A stretch of DNA of 64,000 nucleotides from Hyaloperonospora brassicae (GCA_947650285.1 CANTFL010000999.1:1-64000), one strand, 5' to 3'; shown: positions 23,295 through 36,445, numbered from the stretch's first letter. Translations and numbers: made by a program. The notes: generated from the sequence alone by a model not told the origin.

Positions 23295-26137
23295 ATTGCT
23301 TTACGAAATACCTTCTGATTTATATGCCTTGTAAATTTTTAGCAGACATTTTCAGACATATGAACACAAATATAAATATATAACTCATGCCTATGCTCAA
23401 GCGACATCACGTTTATCCATTTGAAATATCGGTGATCGCGCGATCCTCGTAGGAGCCCTACCGATTGCGAAGAAGGATCGCGTAACTTTTCATAGCGACT
23501 ATAGTAACCATTGTACACTACGAATTTAGTGTGTACGCATAATTTAGGAGGACCAAACTCTGCAATCGTGATTGAAATGCGCACCAGCGATAGCGAATGC
23601 TTCCCTCATCGGCGATATAGCTGGTCATGCATCTGATTTAGACTACGTAGTATAAGAGATAGATTTTCGTGAATGGGCGACACGTGACAATTGATTCTAA
23701 AATCCCGAGAAACATAATGAAGGTCTTAATATTTGAGCTTCTAACATTGATCAAAGTCTAAATTACTGTAAGTTGCATACAATAAGTTCCTCTCCCGGGT
23801 GAAATTGATTTTTCCTTCCACGTCAGAAAAGAGCGATCGCATGAAGGATTAGTTCTTTCAAAAATTTTGCAATGAGTAAATAATATCTCGAACAATGATA
23901 AATGGGCTCGGACGCAGGGAGCCTAATCGGTTCAGATAAAAGGTCGCAAGACGTCTTAAGCCGTCAGAGGGCGTGTGGGTCAAGATTCGACATTTAGAAG
24001 TAGAAAGTCTCGGGGATATTACGTCATCTTGTAAGTAGCCCCAAGTATTACACGTGATCGGGTGACTTATTTTACTATGTTGAAATCAACTTTTATACCA
24101 TACAACTTAAGCATTGCCGTAAGTCCATCTAGATGGGTGTGACCCGCCCTACCGACGGGTACACTAACTGTGAAAGTCATTTCACACGAAAATGAAAGTT
24201 TAATGTCCAATAGTTGGTCGACTGATATTAAATAAAAATTAGGGATCGCCATTTTACCGCAAAATTGGTTTATTTAAGCGATTTCGCTATGAGTTTCTAC
24301 TCGCCAGGTTCGATATGGCAATTTCTACTTGTCGAATATTAGCAAATTGTCGGCCTGTGAAAGTATCATATGATCATCTACATAAATCATCAAAAAATGA
24401 CTTTCTCAAGGAAGATTGTTCGCAGTCATTATTCAATTTGAAAATCCTAGCTATAAGGCGACGACAAGTAAATTACGACAGAGATAAAAGGGGATCGTGG
24501 CTTTAAGCTTGCGGGAAAATATTATCTAAGTGATGCAAGGAGGTCGAAGGTCCCGACGCAAGTATTGTAGCGATATATCTGACACAAACGTGAATGCGCA
24601 TACAAAGCTTTTTCATCACTGATTGTTCATGAGCCCTTGTAGCTATCTACAGCACACCTAAATGGTAAAATTTGAGACATATATTCCGTACTACGGTCAG
24701 GATATGAAAGCGTCTATAAGTACGTTCTGGAAGCGATATTAAGTTTATTTCAGTCGCCTGTGGAGAACACAGATTGCCACAGCAGCATCACCGCTCAAAT
24801 CACTCGCCATCATCATCTTAAGAACAAGTTCTGCCCATGTCTTTTAAAGACAGATCTTATACATAATTTTGCGAACTTCAACAGTTAGAGGGAAATGGAG
24901 GAAAACGAGAAACGGTTTGGCCAGCTGCGTCAAGTAGCTCTTCATGATACATCTTAGCTGCCAATGAAGTCGTCACGAACTTCGTATAACTTGTAATGAG
25001 AGTTTTGTCGATTCTTACACGGATTAAATACAATATCAAGCATTTTAAAGCCCACAAGGCTAGTGCATCATCGCCGTTGCTGCGCATAATGAGCAGAATT
25101 AAGAATGGTTAGGCTCGACCACGATTAATATGCGCGACAAAAGTACTTTTAACTATCATTTCATGCTAGCCGACTATTAATGCACCGTGCGTACGAATGG
25201 CATAGCGTGAAGTTCTAATGGCTTTCAGGCTCTCCATGAAATATTGTACCGGTATAAATTAATAAACTTAATTTTATACAAAATTAACGCCGTCAGTAGT
25301 CAGGTTCTAGATACGGGCATGAACAAGCAGATTTGTTGACGATCCTTAAATTTGGCTTTTGTCAATGCTCAAGGAAGCAACGACAAGGAAAGTTTTTAGA
25401 CCGTCATATGTCTTCGCAAAGGATAAGGAACTGAACAGCAGCAATAGATAGGCTCTTTTTAGCCTCACACGCCAGAATATTGAGAGGATAAAAGAGCTGA
25501 AATGGATGAGTATATTTATCAGGATCGCGGCTTAACTCCGTCTACATAAGAAAGGATACGACAGGATCAAGTCTCACCTTTGGTAGTGCATTGTTGCTAT
25601 TGTTGTCGCGAAGGTGAAACAATTGCCAAACAAGTGCCTAGCTGTTTATGCTTGAATTGTGTGCTGTGTGCTTATTGTCTTGATATAGCCTCCACATTAT
25701 TTATATAATGATTAAAGCTCTCAACAAGATTATAATACCTTTTTTGCGAATAAATTTAATGCATGAACTCATTCTATCTATGTGACCATTTCTAAAACAA
25801 CATTATGTATATAGTAGAGTCACCGTGATATAATGCTTTCTTATTTTATAAATCAATCCTTATGTAATAACATAGTTCGAGTCCTATGTTGGCCCCAGGA
25901 CAAAATCTTATAAACGTCCCTTAATTTTTATTAAATATAGCCAGAGGGATTTTCTTCATACACATATTTAACCACTGCCGAGGGACCACTACAAAAAATT
26001 ATCCTGAGTTTGTTGCTGAAGCATATTTTGGCTGAAGCTTTCCCACCTGATTTTCGCATCTTCTGTATCATTTCATGAGAGCTCCTTTACAGTATCCTGC
26101 TAGGTAGTGTGTCTCTAACAAACACCTACACGTCCCT

Positions 26138-26292
26138 AAAGTGGAGGTACGTCACTGCCTGGCAGGTCAGTGCTGGTGAAGCCCGGCACACCAGAACCCG
26201 AAGGCCTTAATTTTTTCTGCAGTCACCGGATACTGAATCCGGTGATCTCTCACTTGGTGCTGCCACACCAACACCACTTGAGCTACAAGTTC
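26138..26292 (-). mobile_element. SINE-like element, copy B (tRNA-derived head)
   Basis: On the minus strand, box A TAGCTCAAGTGG at 26285-26274 matches tRNA box A. A hairpin with TTGGTG/CACCAA arms follows, then a T-arm-like stem (CCGGA/TCCGG around TTCAGTA, 26243-26227). The shared block with copy A ends it at 26180-26138, about 105 nt from box A. This order (tRNA-like head, then a family-specific body) is how SINEs are built. The 3' end is not defined. Confidence 0.55.
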
Positions 26293-26941
26293 ATGTGCGA
26301 TAATCATACCGAGGCGTGTTTATTACAGCATGTAGCACATTTCGATTCAATTCTACTTCCCCAACTCTGCTATTTAATAATTTACATATTAAAACTAAAT
26401 TGTGGCGATCCCAGCGATACTAAAAAGGGAGACCCGACTGTAAAAGAATTGACGTACTCTCAAAAAATAATAGAGCAAGATTGAGAGCCTGTATTTCTTT
26501 GTTAATTCGCCTATTTCTTGCTCACGGTCGATCATTTATGTGAACCATTGACACAAAAAATAAACAAATTTAGGCACACCATACGCATATTCTTCACTTG
26601 AACACTAGAGAACTAATATGCATCTCGTGCAAGTTTATTTAGGTTGCTTACTCCATGAAGAGTAAGATCAAGGCTCACTGGAAGCGGCACCACCTAAATA
26701 TGTTATGGCATCACAAAATACCGAAGACGTATTCTATGTGTAGTATGTGGTACTGCACTCTCGAGCTTGAGATTCGAAGCTTTGATGAAACCAGTAATTA
26801 GACCTACTGATTCAAAATATAAATATAGGATATTTGGCTCTTATAAAAGTGTAGTGAGACCTCAATCCACTCACTTGCGCCGGAACGCCGACTCACGGAG
26901 GTGGTACCTCGACGCCGCGTATGGGCCTTGACGCACCTTGT

Positions 26942-27160
26942 GTACCCGTCGGCTGGTGGGTTGCACCTCATTATCGGAAGTTCCGGTCCCTAGATGTAGA
27001 CCTCGGTCTCTCTGTGGTGGACACGGTCCTTTTCGGTCGATTTTGGTCCCTTATTAATAGACCGCGTCCCCTCAGGGTAGACCTCGGTCCCTCAATGGTG
27101 GCCCCGGTTCCTCATCGGTAGAACAAGTCCCTGATTGGTAAACCCGATTCCTTAAGATCC
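26942..27160. repeat. Degenerate minisatellite, period about 20-21 bp, about ten units
   Basis: Units follow the pattern GACCTCGGTCCCTCA plus five or six bases ending GGTG or GGTA, repeated across the stretch with 20-40% divergence between units. In the plus frame open from 26921 to 27121 the array encodes a rough seven-residue repeat (VDLG, VVDT, VDLG, APVP), so it may have expanded inside a coding region. No known protein was recognised. Confidence 0.75.
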
Positions 27161-28138
27161 GGCTACTCCTCACCAAATCGGTTTAAGGGTCAGTGCACCG
27201 GGCAAGTATAGAGTGGAAAAATTCAAGGATATGACGATGCTAAATGCTAATAGATGTGAGATCTACGTGGCAGGTCGTCTTCATCGTGTTTATAGCGATA
27301 ACTTGTTAAATCTGCCCGCCTGTTACGGTAAAGAGAGATAATACGCCCCTCGCCGATGAAGACAGTTGCGTGACGAGACCAAGCGCAAGTAGAACACTAG
27401 AAAGTATGTGACCTGTGGGCTTGTCGAGTAGAATATCCTTTTAAAATTTGCTGTATGAAACGGACTACCAACCAAGCGGTTAAGGAGCACGGTAAAATCC
27501 ATTCGTTTACACCCCTGTGACTATACAAAAGTCGAGGAGCGAAAAGCTACCTGAAGAAATTGAATTTAAGCCACTCTCGACCGAGTCGATCGATTAGCCA
27601 CCTACTGTCCTACCGAGCAAAGCATATACACTCTGGGTCTTAATGGTCGACCTCTGCCAATGACTAATACACATCTGTCGCTGTCCGAGTCAACCGAAGA
27701 GTGCAACCCGCCAGCTCACAAGTACACAAGGTGAGCCAAGGTTCTACACGCGACATCGGGGTAACTACCGCCCGTGAGTTGGCAGTATCGGCAAAGTGAA
27801 GGTTTTGGGGGCTCATTACGTAGTTTTAGGACCCCCCATTCACCATAATGCTTTTACGGTGGGCACAAATGGCATCTATTCGACAAAGAATGTTTTTATG
27901 ACAGGTTTAAGCTACCTAAAAGTAGTTCTTAATCTAAGTCTCCCATCTCTGTGCATTTGTTAAGCGTTTAATGCCATCATTATTCAATTTCCTCCTACTA
28001 TATATTTGTATACCACATAAAATCTGCTGGATCGACCGACATCATCGAGTAGTGACGGGGCCTAACAATTATTCGACTTAATTTTATCAAATATATTAAT
28101 ACTGCCGTCAAAATAAAGTGCCTGACTGCCGCAATTTG

Positions 28139-28423
28139 CTACCTTGTCGTAAGATTAACCAAAGAATGGGTCAACCATGTCCACTTATACAATGTGGAAT
28201 CTATGTAGACCCCAAGAAAGTTATTCATATATGCCTTGCTACAAATAATTATATAGTGAAGCGACTCGTCTATTATAGGGATCCTGAACACGCAGTGGAA
28301 TCCAGCGTCGACCTTTACCTTCAGACCTTGCTTCATGACTCGGAAAATTCCAGCAAGCTCAATCAGATGTAAAATTTGGTTGCAGTTCGTCTCTTGGCGG
28401 CTATTTCTTGCGTTTAGTAACAT
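28139..28423 (-). pseudogene. Possible Ty3/gypsy reverse-transcriptase remnant
   Basis: The translated segment HLIELAGIFRVMKQGLKVKV followed by an F and a later L-H-Y-I spacing resembles the stretch just after the catalytic YxDD of gypsy RTs (HL..L..VF..L...GLK.K...F..... LGHI). Flanking frames are broken and no intact YxDD is seen. It is a weak family assignment based on pattern only. Confidence 0.35.
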
Positions 28424-30199
28424 CTTAAGTGGTTATCTACCTCGCAATATTTATCTATATTCATTATATATCGCGGTAAAATTCACCGATCGTATCTTCG
28501 GAGGGTCCAAATACTCATTTACGCAGCATGCTCGCTACTGTCTTATCGAATGCTTGCATGTGAATCGACTTTTAACTTTATTAGACGCATGCTATAATGC
28601 TTTCATATGCAGTATTTAGAAACTAGCATGCTATTATGCTTCATTTTAGAGTATCCAGAAAACTATGCATATATCAGAGGTATATTTGTTTTATAGATCG
28701 CTTTGGATTACACAAAATCGGATATAGCCTATGGACTGGTAAAATCATTTCATTCTTGATCAGCTTCATGTGTTAAATATAATATTGCGTCCTAGATTTT
28801 TCTTGCAGGTGACAGTGCTCGCCCTCATTAGACGTTGCATAGCTCCCTTTCGCGATTTCTATTCAGCGTCTACAATAGTTGACATTCCGACGAGCTCTGA
28901 GATACAACATGAATGCGTTTCGTGCACTTTACAGTGCAGCCACGACACGTTTATAACTTACGAACATCCAAATTTGAACGCTAAACAAGCAAACTTTTAC
29001 CCATTATGAATTCAAAACATTGTCTGTACTTCATCAAAAAGTAAAATTGCCATATGGAGCAATATAGACCGACTCGTATGACATCTCTTTCTGTTTCTTG
29101 GAAAAGTACGGGTTAGGGGCGAGGTCCTCTTCTAGTCCGAAGGCATATGACCTCAAAACCAGACGTCCAGTAGTAGAGTGTAATTCTTATTTCTTTCAAT
29201 ATTTTAATTCTGCAATGTACCGTGCAATCCTACGCGCTATTTGACGCTTCGAACCTAGCGGCTGAACCAGTTACATGCAAACGGATTAAGCCTCAGAATT
29301 TATAAAATTTATTTGCGCTGCGACACTTTTCAATGCTTCAACACTTCATGATGTCTATATGGATCAAATTGAAGGTTTAGAAGTTTTCGATTTACCTTAC
29401 AAGGACCGCCTATTCTAGGCACGAAGAAGTATTTGACGTTTATATATTTTTGTAATTCTTAGTACAGGAAATAGAACTGAAGAAAAGATACTAGCATTAA
29501 TCCGGCCAGATGTGACCCCAAAGCTATATTTATACGACAAACAAGATCAGCTCTATTCACTGTGCACGGTTCATAGCTTTGGCAAACTACACATTTTAAT
29601 TCTCAAATAGTATTCTCGATAATTTTTTTATTTGAAAGATAAATATTGTTCTGATTAAGTCTAAAAAATATGCTTAATTTCTGCACCACGTCGGTGGCTA
29701 ATAGTGGCCTTCTTTTATGCATCTACTAGCGCTGGCCTCGTCGCATATCGAGGTCTCGCATACGGGCCCGGTCAGGCGAGGCTTAACATATTGTTCTATT
29801 TAAATATTAAAAATTTCTTTTCCGTTATTTATCTGTTCCAATGTGAATCTCTTTACGCAATACCTACCGGGATCTGCTATTCTGAGACGCAAGATCTTGA
29901 GCCAAAGACGATGACATCGCTATCCGGGGGTTCTAATACCGCGACTGCAAAACAGATGGCGGATTGCATTGTAAATATTACCATAACAACTTGCACTTCC
30001 GTTTAGATTTATCAACCGTCAAATGCATTGTAGGACCGTATGTCATCTTTTTTTCGATAACAATGTAAAGGCTTGGTAGAGACGTCATTAAGTGAGCATA
30101 GTCACGCAGGAGAGCTCACGATTACCGCAACAAACTATAGCTTTATTAAAACTTTCTCGTGTATGAGATCAGCTGTCATAGGCGAATTGAATTGTATTG

Positions 30200-30266
30200 C
30201 ATTGTATTCAATATTCATTCACAGTGGTGTTTGTGACACCACGGTAAATGAATACTGAATACAATG
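30200..30266. repeat. 67-bp foldback (31-bp arms, 5-nt loop)
   Basis: The left arm 30200-30230 starts CATTGTATTCA and ends GTGGTGT; the right arm 30236-30266 is its reverse complement with about four mismatches. The spacer is TTGTG. It could be a small foldback or MITE core, or the stem of an old terminal repeat. No target-site duplication was found. Confidence 0.8.
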
Positions 30267-31189
30267 CGCGTCGGACGCTTATTGTCCCCCACCGGCGCCT
30301 TCAATTTCTATAGTTAAACGAGAAGAGATATTGCTCAAACCTGCGTAATTTTATATAGGATCTTATCGTCGCTATGTGATATGGAACATCTTCCACACCA
30401 TCAAATCGTACCGTTATCTGGGGTGTTACACATTTTAGGAGTTTCTGATACGACAACCTCAGGTACAGAATAGTAACATAAATCAAATATGTAGATCTAG
30501 ATGGTATGTGATCGTGCTGGAAACGACATATTGTTTACCGGAGCTACGAAGGCTCCGAAACAAGAAGAAGACTTGAGCTCATAGAGGCAACTACTGCAAA
30601 GAGCGAATATGGACGACGTTGGAAGTGCAAGTTGCACTTATATCAACGCCAGAGATTCAACCTAAGCTAGGGCATTCATATATTGACAATATGGTTCCAT
30701 CGTTCGTACCGTCCAGTCTTTACTGCAGGCTCCAATGGGGCTGTTCACCTTCTCTTCGACCAACTTCCTTGTTGCTCGCTTGATAGATTTCTATGTCTCC
30801 TCCATTGTCCGGACCGTGTACAAATCTTGGCGGGGGGGCGAAACGCGTCTGGCGCGCTTGTAATTAAGACATTTTCTTTACTTAACGTCTACTTCCAAAC
30901 ACCTTCAATTGCAGAGCTCAGCTATTCCTTTCATGAACGCAAATAACGACTGCTTGAACATCGTGCGCTTTTATCGATCTCTATCGTTGGACTTTGTCAT
31001 ATCGCAACGTCATGGGCGCACTCGCTTTCAACGCAATTCCAGTGCACAACGCAACAGCAACCCAAGCCGCTTGGGCTCAAATTCTGTCAAGAGTAAGCAA
31101 TAAGTCACGGAAATAACTTGTATTGCAACGCGCTCATCCCATTGCAAAATGTCGTCGTTACCATGTATTCGACTAACGCCCTTTTATCT

Positions 31190-31975
31190 TCGCACATGTG
31201 TGCTATTGCGTTGCTGTTCATGATCACGCAGTCTTTCGACATCCTGGCGTGGAATTGAACGCCACATTCGAGTAAAGTTCTTTCCTCTCGTCGCCATCAT
31301 GTTTCTTTTTCTGGAAGTCGCGCGCTTAATGTCCGCGCTTACCATAATTGAAGCACCAAATGATTGACCCGGTCTCTAGCTGACCATCCCCTCTTTTGTT
31401 GAAAATTTTATTCTCCTGTTGTATGTCAACATCGAACCATGTCTTTTCTTCAATGCGCGATGAATCCTTTTTGTGCACTTATTCGGCGATCAGCTCGCTA
31501 ATTGACTTTTTAAAGGTGAATTGTGTGACACTCTTAGGAAAAGCCTGTACTGATATTTTTCATGTTGCTGGAAGACTTTTTAGCAATGTCGCACACGCAT
31601 CTTCTTCACTTGATCCACACGAAGCTCCATTCATCTCCAGCACGAGCCGCTCAAGCTCCATTCTGTGGGCGCTAATGTCCGATGATGTACATTAGAAGGT
31701 TGCAAACTTCTCTTTCAGCCACATCCGACTTGCCATGTCTTGAGTCCGATGAACTCGCGAGAGAGCTCCCCATGCCTCTCGTGTACTTCCCATAGCAATG
31801 ATATGCATGGAATGATAATCATATAAGTTGATCACAAATGCTGCGTGCTCCTGCTTCTCCTTCGCCTCTGAGACGGCAGATGTCTCATCTACCTCCTCCT
31901 ATTTCCCCTTGGAATTGAGGTATATCTACATCTTAAAGTCCGATAATGGATTGTTGGTACCGTCAAACGGTACCA
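31190..31975 (-). pseudogene. Ty1/copia gag-protease relic
   Basis: Read on the minus strand. Gag (31975 to about 31390) shows PFDGTN..PL..FKM.IYL, then DETSAVSEA, STREAWGAL and LPATWK, the hallmarks of copia UBN2-type gag. A zinc knuckle at 31355-31314 reads CFNYGKRGH, with the second and fourth cysteines lost and a stop inside. A retropepsin-like segment at about 31228-31190 has NSNA where DSGA is expected, so the catalytic Asp is replaced. Several in-frame stops show it is dead. Integrase sequence is presumably eroded below 31,190 and was not recognisable. Confidence 0.8.
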
Positions 31976-32934
31976 TATTGGGCGCGTACGTCATCACTTG
32001 GGCTCATAACCTGTTTATCTTTGCGGGGAGTTGAAGTGAAGACTACACTTGTTCATTGAAGCAGCAAAATTTAAACTAAAATGTGTTGCATGTATGTTAA
32101 CAGCCCGGCCTATATCGTTTTAGTGCCTAATACAGCACATAGAACCCTATACAACGTTCTATGTATGCCCTAGCGTAGGTTATATCTCTGGAGTCGATCC
32201 GATTGCAATTTGCGCTTCCAACAAGATCGTGATGCACGAGATCGAGGTGTGTGGAGCACCTCATTGTGCGGCTCACAACTACAACAAATCTAGTGCTTAG
32301 TCGCAGCGTGATCTGCTGTTCACACTTCTCGATCCGCTTCACCACAGACCGGTTATATGAATTTGGGGTTCTTTTTGTATCATATCAAGCTTCTTCGAGG
32401 TCAAAATTAGTTTATGAGTTTATGTTTAATGTCTCATAAAAGGTCGAAGGTTGATCAAAACAGCCTATCGTTCTACTGAACCCAGTACAAAAGCTGTCCG
32501 ATAAAAGGTTATGCGGACATCCTCTGTAGAGAATTCATATATATATGTATATGGAATCCAGAAGAATTTTCAGCTCTTGGTCACAATCGATTAGTCCTAT
32601 TTTGTCTGCCATGAGATTAAGGATCGTGAGCGCACTCGATATGCCTGTTCGGCGGCGCAAACTAGAAAGAGATCTGCATCTTGATCAAATACACGTAGTA
32701 AACGCCGCGTCTGTAGACGTGCGATACGTCAGTGCCACTCGCTAAAGATGACACTGAGTTTGGAAGTGGTCACGATCACTCGTTGCTGATCGGTTCGGAG
32801 ATAAATTGGCGCAATATGCCATTTTAACTTTTCAAATAAAGGGGGGGTGTTGTTTACCCTCTTTACCCTCGAAAAGTTGACGCTCATAATGAGCGGACGA
32901 GCATTTGGGCCTTCATTAGAAATCGGAATATGGC

Positions 32935-33153
32935 GTGTTGGAACAGCTAAGGCATACCTACATGGTCGTGGACCTACCCAATCAATGTGTCCTTAAACTG
33001 TATAGAGGATTTTACTTCCACATTAAGCAATTCGGAGCCCTTAGCTACAATATGGTCAAAATTTTAGATTCCTGTCAACGCTGTCGGCTTGCCAAGAGCG
33101 AGGCGTTGAGCCATCTAGAAGGAAGCAAACTTCTTCATATCAATATCGGGTGA
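32935..33153 (+). pseudogene. Possible gypsy integrase zinc-binding remnant
   Basis: The 72-residue frame has H..Y...................... FYF followed by DSCQRCRLAKS and later LHINIG. This resembles the H2C2 integrase finger (…FYWPGM…V..C..CQ..K…) and the start of the catalytic core. It is opposite in strand to the copia relic, so a separate insertion. Short and diverged. Confidence 0.35.
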
Positions 33154-34281
33154 CTCGTTACATACTACGGTAAGGATTGATTACAATTAATACTAAATGT
33201 AGCGGAAATGATACGTAGATCTTTAATTGAGCAGAGACTTTACTTCTTATAGCCACGACTTATTGACTCTATGTCATTCAAATACGTAATCCATAACAAT
33301 TTGGGATCAAGCTAGTTATACAGTTGAGGAGTTGACTAGATGCCGTATGATCAAAAGCGTAACAGTTGTTACAAATTCAAAGCACCGAATGCACACGCAT
33401 AACACCATACGATAAGAAACTGGTTTTTTAAAAAGGGAGACCGATGATTAACAATGCTCTTGTTTTCGATAAGTACCCTGTACTAAGCACTCTTTGATAA
33501 GCTAACAATTACCCATAGTAATGCTTTTGTTTGACATAAATTAAAGGCTGACAAATCAGACTAAAATAACTAAAGACTAACAGATTTCCCACTCAGTCAC
33601 CAATAACATATATTGTTGGATATCTATGGATGTTGTTGTTAGTACTGTACGGGTCAAAATCATAAAGAGCAGAGAACGTAATTAACGATAATATAGGAGA
33701 TTACAATGGCATATTTTAGGGTCCATAGATAATTCTCTCGAAAGAGGGATGTGCAATAAGTATACGGTGTATGTTACATGGTGATAACTGCCGTGTAACT
33801 CCTTTACAGTCATTAGAGCATAACATTTTATTTTATAAAAAAGTCACTGGGTAAGTAAGTACATGAAACGAACCAAAGTTGCTCATTCAAACAATACGCC
33901 TTTTGACACGCACGCAGAATACGCGACATGTGATTGATGTATGTGTATGTCGAGAATCGGTCTTCAGACTGTCCTCGATTAGAAGAACGGAGGGTGCAAA
34001 ATATGGACAGCCCAATAGTACTTCAAAAATACTACTGCTAAAATGGCAGCAACGACGACAGAGGATAAGAACCTGCAAAAGTCACAGACGCTAATAGCCC
34101 ACATAGCACAATTGCAGCACGCAGTACATGCAGCAGCCTAGGGCACAACATTTGCATCCTGAAGACGTACATGTTTGCGCCCATACGATTCTTTGTCGGC
34201 AATAACTTTAACTCAAGCTCCGGCTATGGTCGCTTTGCCTGTCGTGGAGTGGTGCGATTCAGCTGATGATAAAAATTGTTG

Positions 34282-34382
34282 CAGATGGCTCAGTCGACTG
34301 TTAACCAGACCGATGACTTTTATGTCCATGAATGGACATAAAAGTCTTTTTCGGTCTAGTTAATAGTCGATTGTACCATCTG
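34282..34382. repeat. 101-bp perfect-centre hairpin (arms 48 and 51 bp, 2-nt loop)
   Basis: The left arm 34282-34329 begins CAGATGG and ends GACTTTTATGTCCAT; the right arm 34332-34382 is its reverse complement with a handful of mismatches and a small indel. Only GA separates the arms. Near-complete dyads like this are typical of foldback elements or of a recent palindromic duplication. No open frame depends on it. Confidence 0.9.
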
Positions 34383-36445
34383 TACGTATCAATTGCAAAT
34401 CATATGATCTTGAGCGTTGAACCAGTGTCGCCTACTTGCTGAACAGTAAGCACAGTACAGTAGTAGAGGAGGAGCGATACTGGCAAAAACCCGATCGCAT
34501 GTTATGAAGTAAAGGAGGGGAACTTCTCGTGTACAACATGTGGGTCTTAACAATGGGAACAAGTTGAGCGTTCCATTATGTGTACTTCTGTGCTCTCACT
34601 TTCTTAGCAACTAGATCGCCTTGGCAACATAAGCTTGACGCCTTCCAATGCGTTTCCACAATGTAGACATAGGTCATCTTCGTCAGAAAGTATACACTAT
34701 CGACAATAAGACCAGGGTAAGGGCTTTCGCTGTGGATGAATGTCTTGCGACGCGCTATGCGACGGCAGTGTCCGTCAGGCCGACACTTCGCCGTGGAGTC
34801 ACGCAATGCACGACCTACAACAGGACTGTCGGTCAGGATGCTCGACTCTCGACGGGATAGTCGCTCTTAGTGTGTTGTTGTGCGCATAACTTGCACCGTC
34901 GTCTCCGAATAAGTAGCGAGTCGCCTGAAGAGCCCGTTCGGCTTCATCACCGGCTTATCCATGTGCTCAAAGGTGGTTGTCGATCACACAATGTACAAAC
35001 GAACGATCTCCATCTCTGCCACAGCTGCACACTGGAGGTGTCGTTTGTGCCACGCAGCTGTATGCCACCTGCGATAGGTCAGGCCGCCTGATGCGTATTA
35101 AGTCTGAGAGAAATTCTGTTCTGAGCAAGGACCGGAACATACTTGCTGCTGCACTCAACACCACGGACTCAAATTGCACACAAAAGACTGCAACTACTAC
35201 ATGCTAGATGATATAAAGTCACAGAGAGTGCAGTCGCGAGCTGGTTCGATCAGTGTCCGCTAAGCCACGTGTTCACAACCCTATGACCATCTATCTTGTG
35301 ACTTACTTGCTGCCGTAGTTTGCTCGAGCGATAGTAAAGGCCTCGTCGGTTGAAGCGTTGTATGCGCGTCCCAATTCTGTCGCGAGATGTCAACTGTCCG
35401 CGTGGCGCCCTTCCGTCTTGCGCGTTGCTGACGGGTTTGTCAGTTCGCGTTTTACGAGATCAAGAATAACAGCTCAAGCTCTCACACCTCGTCAACCATG
35501 AGCTTTCGATCCGATTTCTTCGCTTCTGTTGCTGTTGCTGCCACCTTCACCTCTACCGATAGCCAGACCGCTTGCGCGAGAATAGATAAATGTATGCCAG
35601 CACAAGCAACCTTTTTCTCGGACAGGATGGTAGAATAGGTGAAAACCGTCTCCCTCTCGAGACCTCCCTTGACTGCTGCAATGAGAGACATTGTATTATG
35701 CAGTACGCAAAGCGATCACAGCAGAATCCATAGGAGTGCTCATTTCCATGCCGCGAGCGCGAGCCTCCCTCCCATTCTTGGCTGCGAGATTCCTCTGGTC
35801 AATCGTCAAGGCTAGCAATTGACGATGCGCAGACGCAACACAAAGAGCAAGTAGTCAATGCCCTACGAACTGTCACGTGTTCATTCTATTGTGTTTACTT
35901 GTCCCTGTAGCGTTGTGTTATATATCGTTGGTCACTTTCAGGCCGTTGCCGACCCGCGACGGACAAGATACGATACTACGATAGAGACGGCGCGTCGAAC
36001 AGATAACACGTCGTCATTGTACTTGTTCACAACACTCGTCCTGCCTGATAAACGGGAGAGTGGTAGCGCGTCGCACAAAGTGACTCATACGTTGTGGAAG
36101 CTGCCATGGACAAAGGTACTCCATCCTGTCTGGCACATGCCCTTTCCTTGGCAGTCCTATAGCTAGCGATTCATTGCCACTGTATCGACAATCGAATGGC
36201 ATCTGCCGTGGACGTGTTGTGGACATTCCACGAGCGGGTGTAGCCCCATTGTATAGGTACTATGCACGTGTGACACCAATAAATCACTTGCCGTGCACAC
36301 AACAATCAGCCATCTCGTAGTCCAGCATGTTCATGCTGCATCTATAGGAACGAAGCAACACAACTATCAAGAAAGATAACTGCATCAAAAAAGAGCTCGC
36401 TATCCGTCTACACTCTCTTCATGCACCGCAACGAGCGCAAACTAA

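Larger units (their letters stand above)
17000..34000. other. AT-rich island of decayed retrotransposons and repeats
   Basis: The base composition drops sharply at about 17,040 and recovers at about 34,000; many lines are under 35% GC, while the flanking genes exceed 50%. No intact gene was found. Recognisable relics (copia gag-protease, weaker gypsy RT and integrase traces, SINE-like copies, tandem arrays, a foldback) are listed separately. All carry stops and catalytic substitutions. The pattern fits a heterochromatic repeat block under AT-biased decay. LTR pairs and target-site duplications could not be identified by eye. Confidence 0.7.

Noticed and set aside
27180..27340. Possible end of a gypsy integrase (YVAGRLHRVY)
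   Set aside because: One short motif, frame broken, could be chance.
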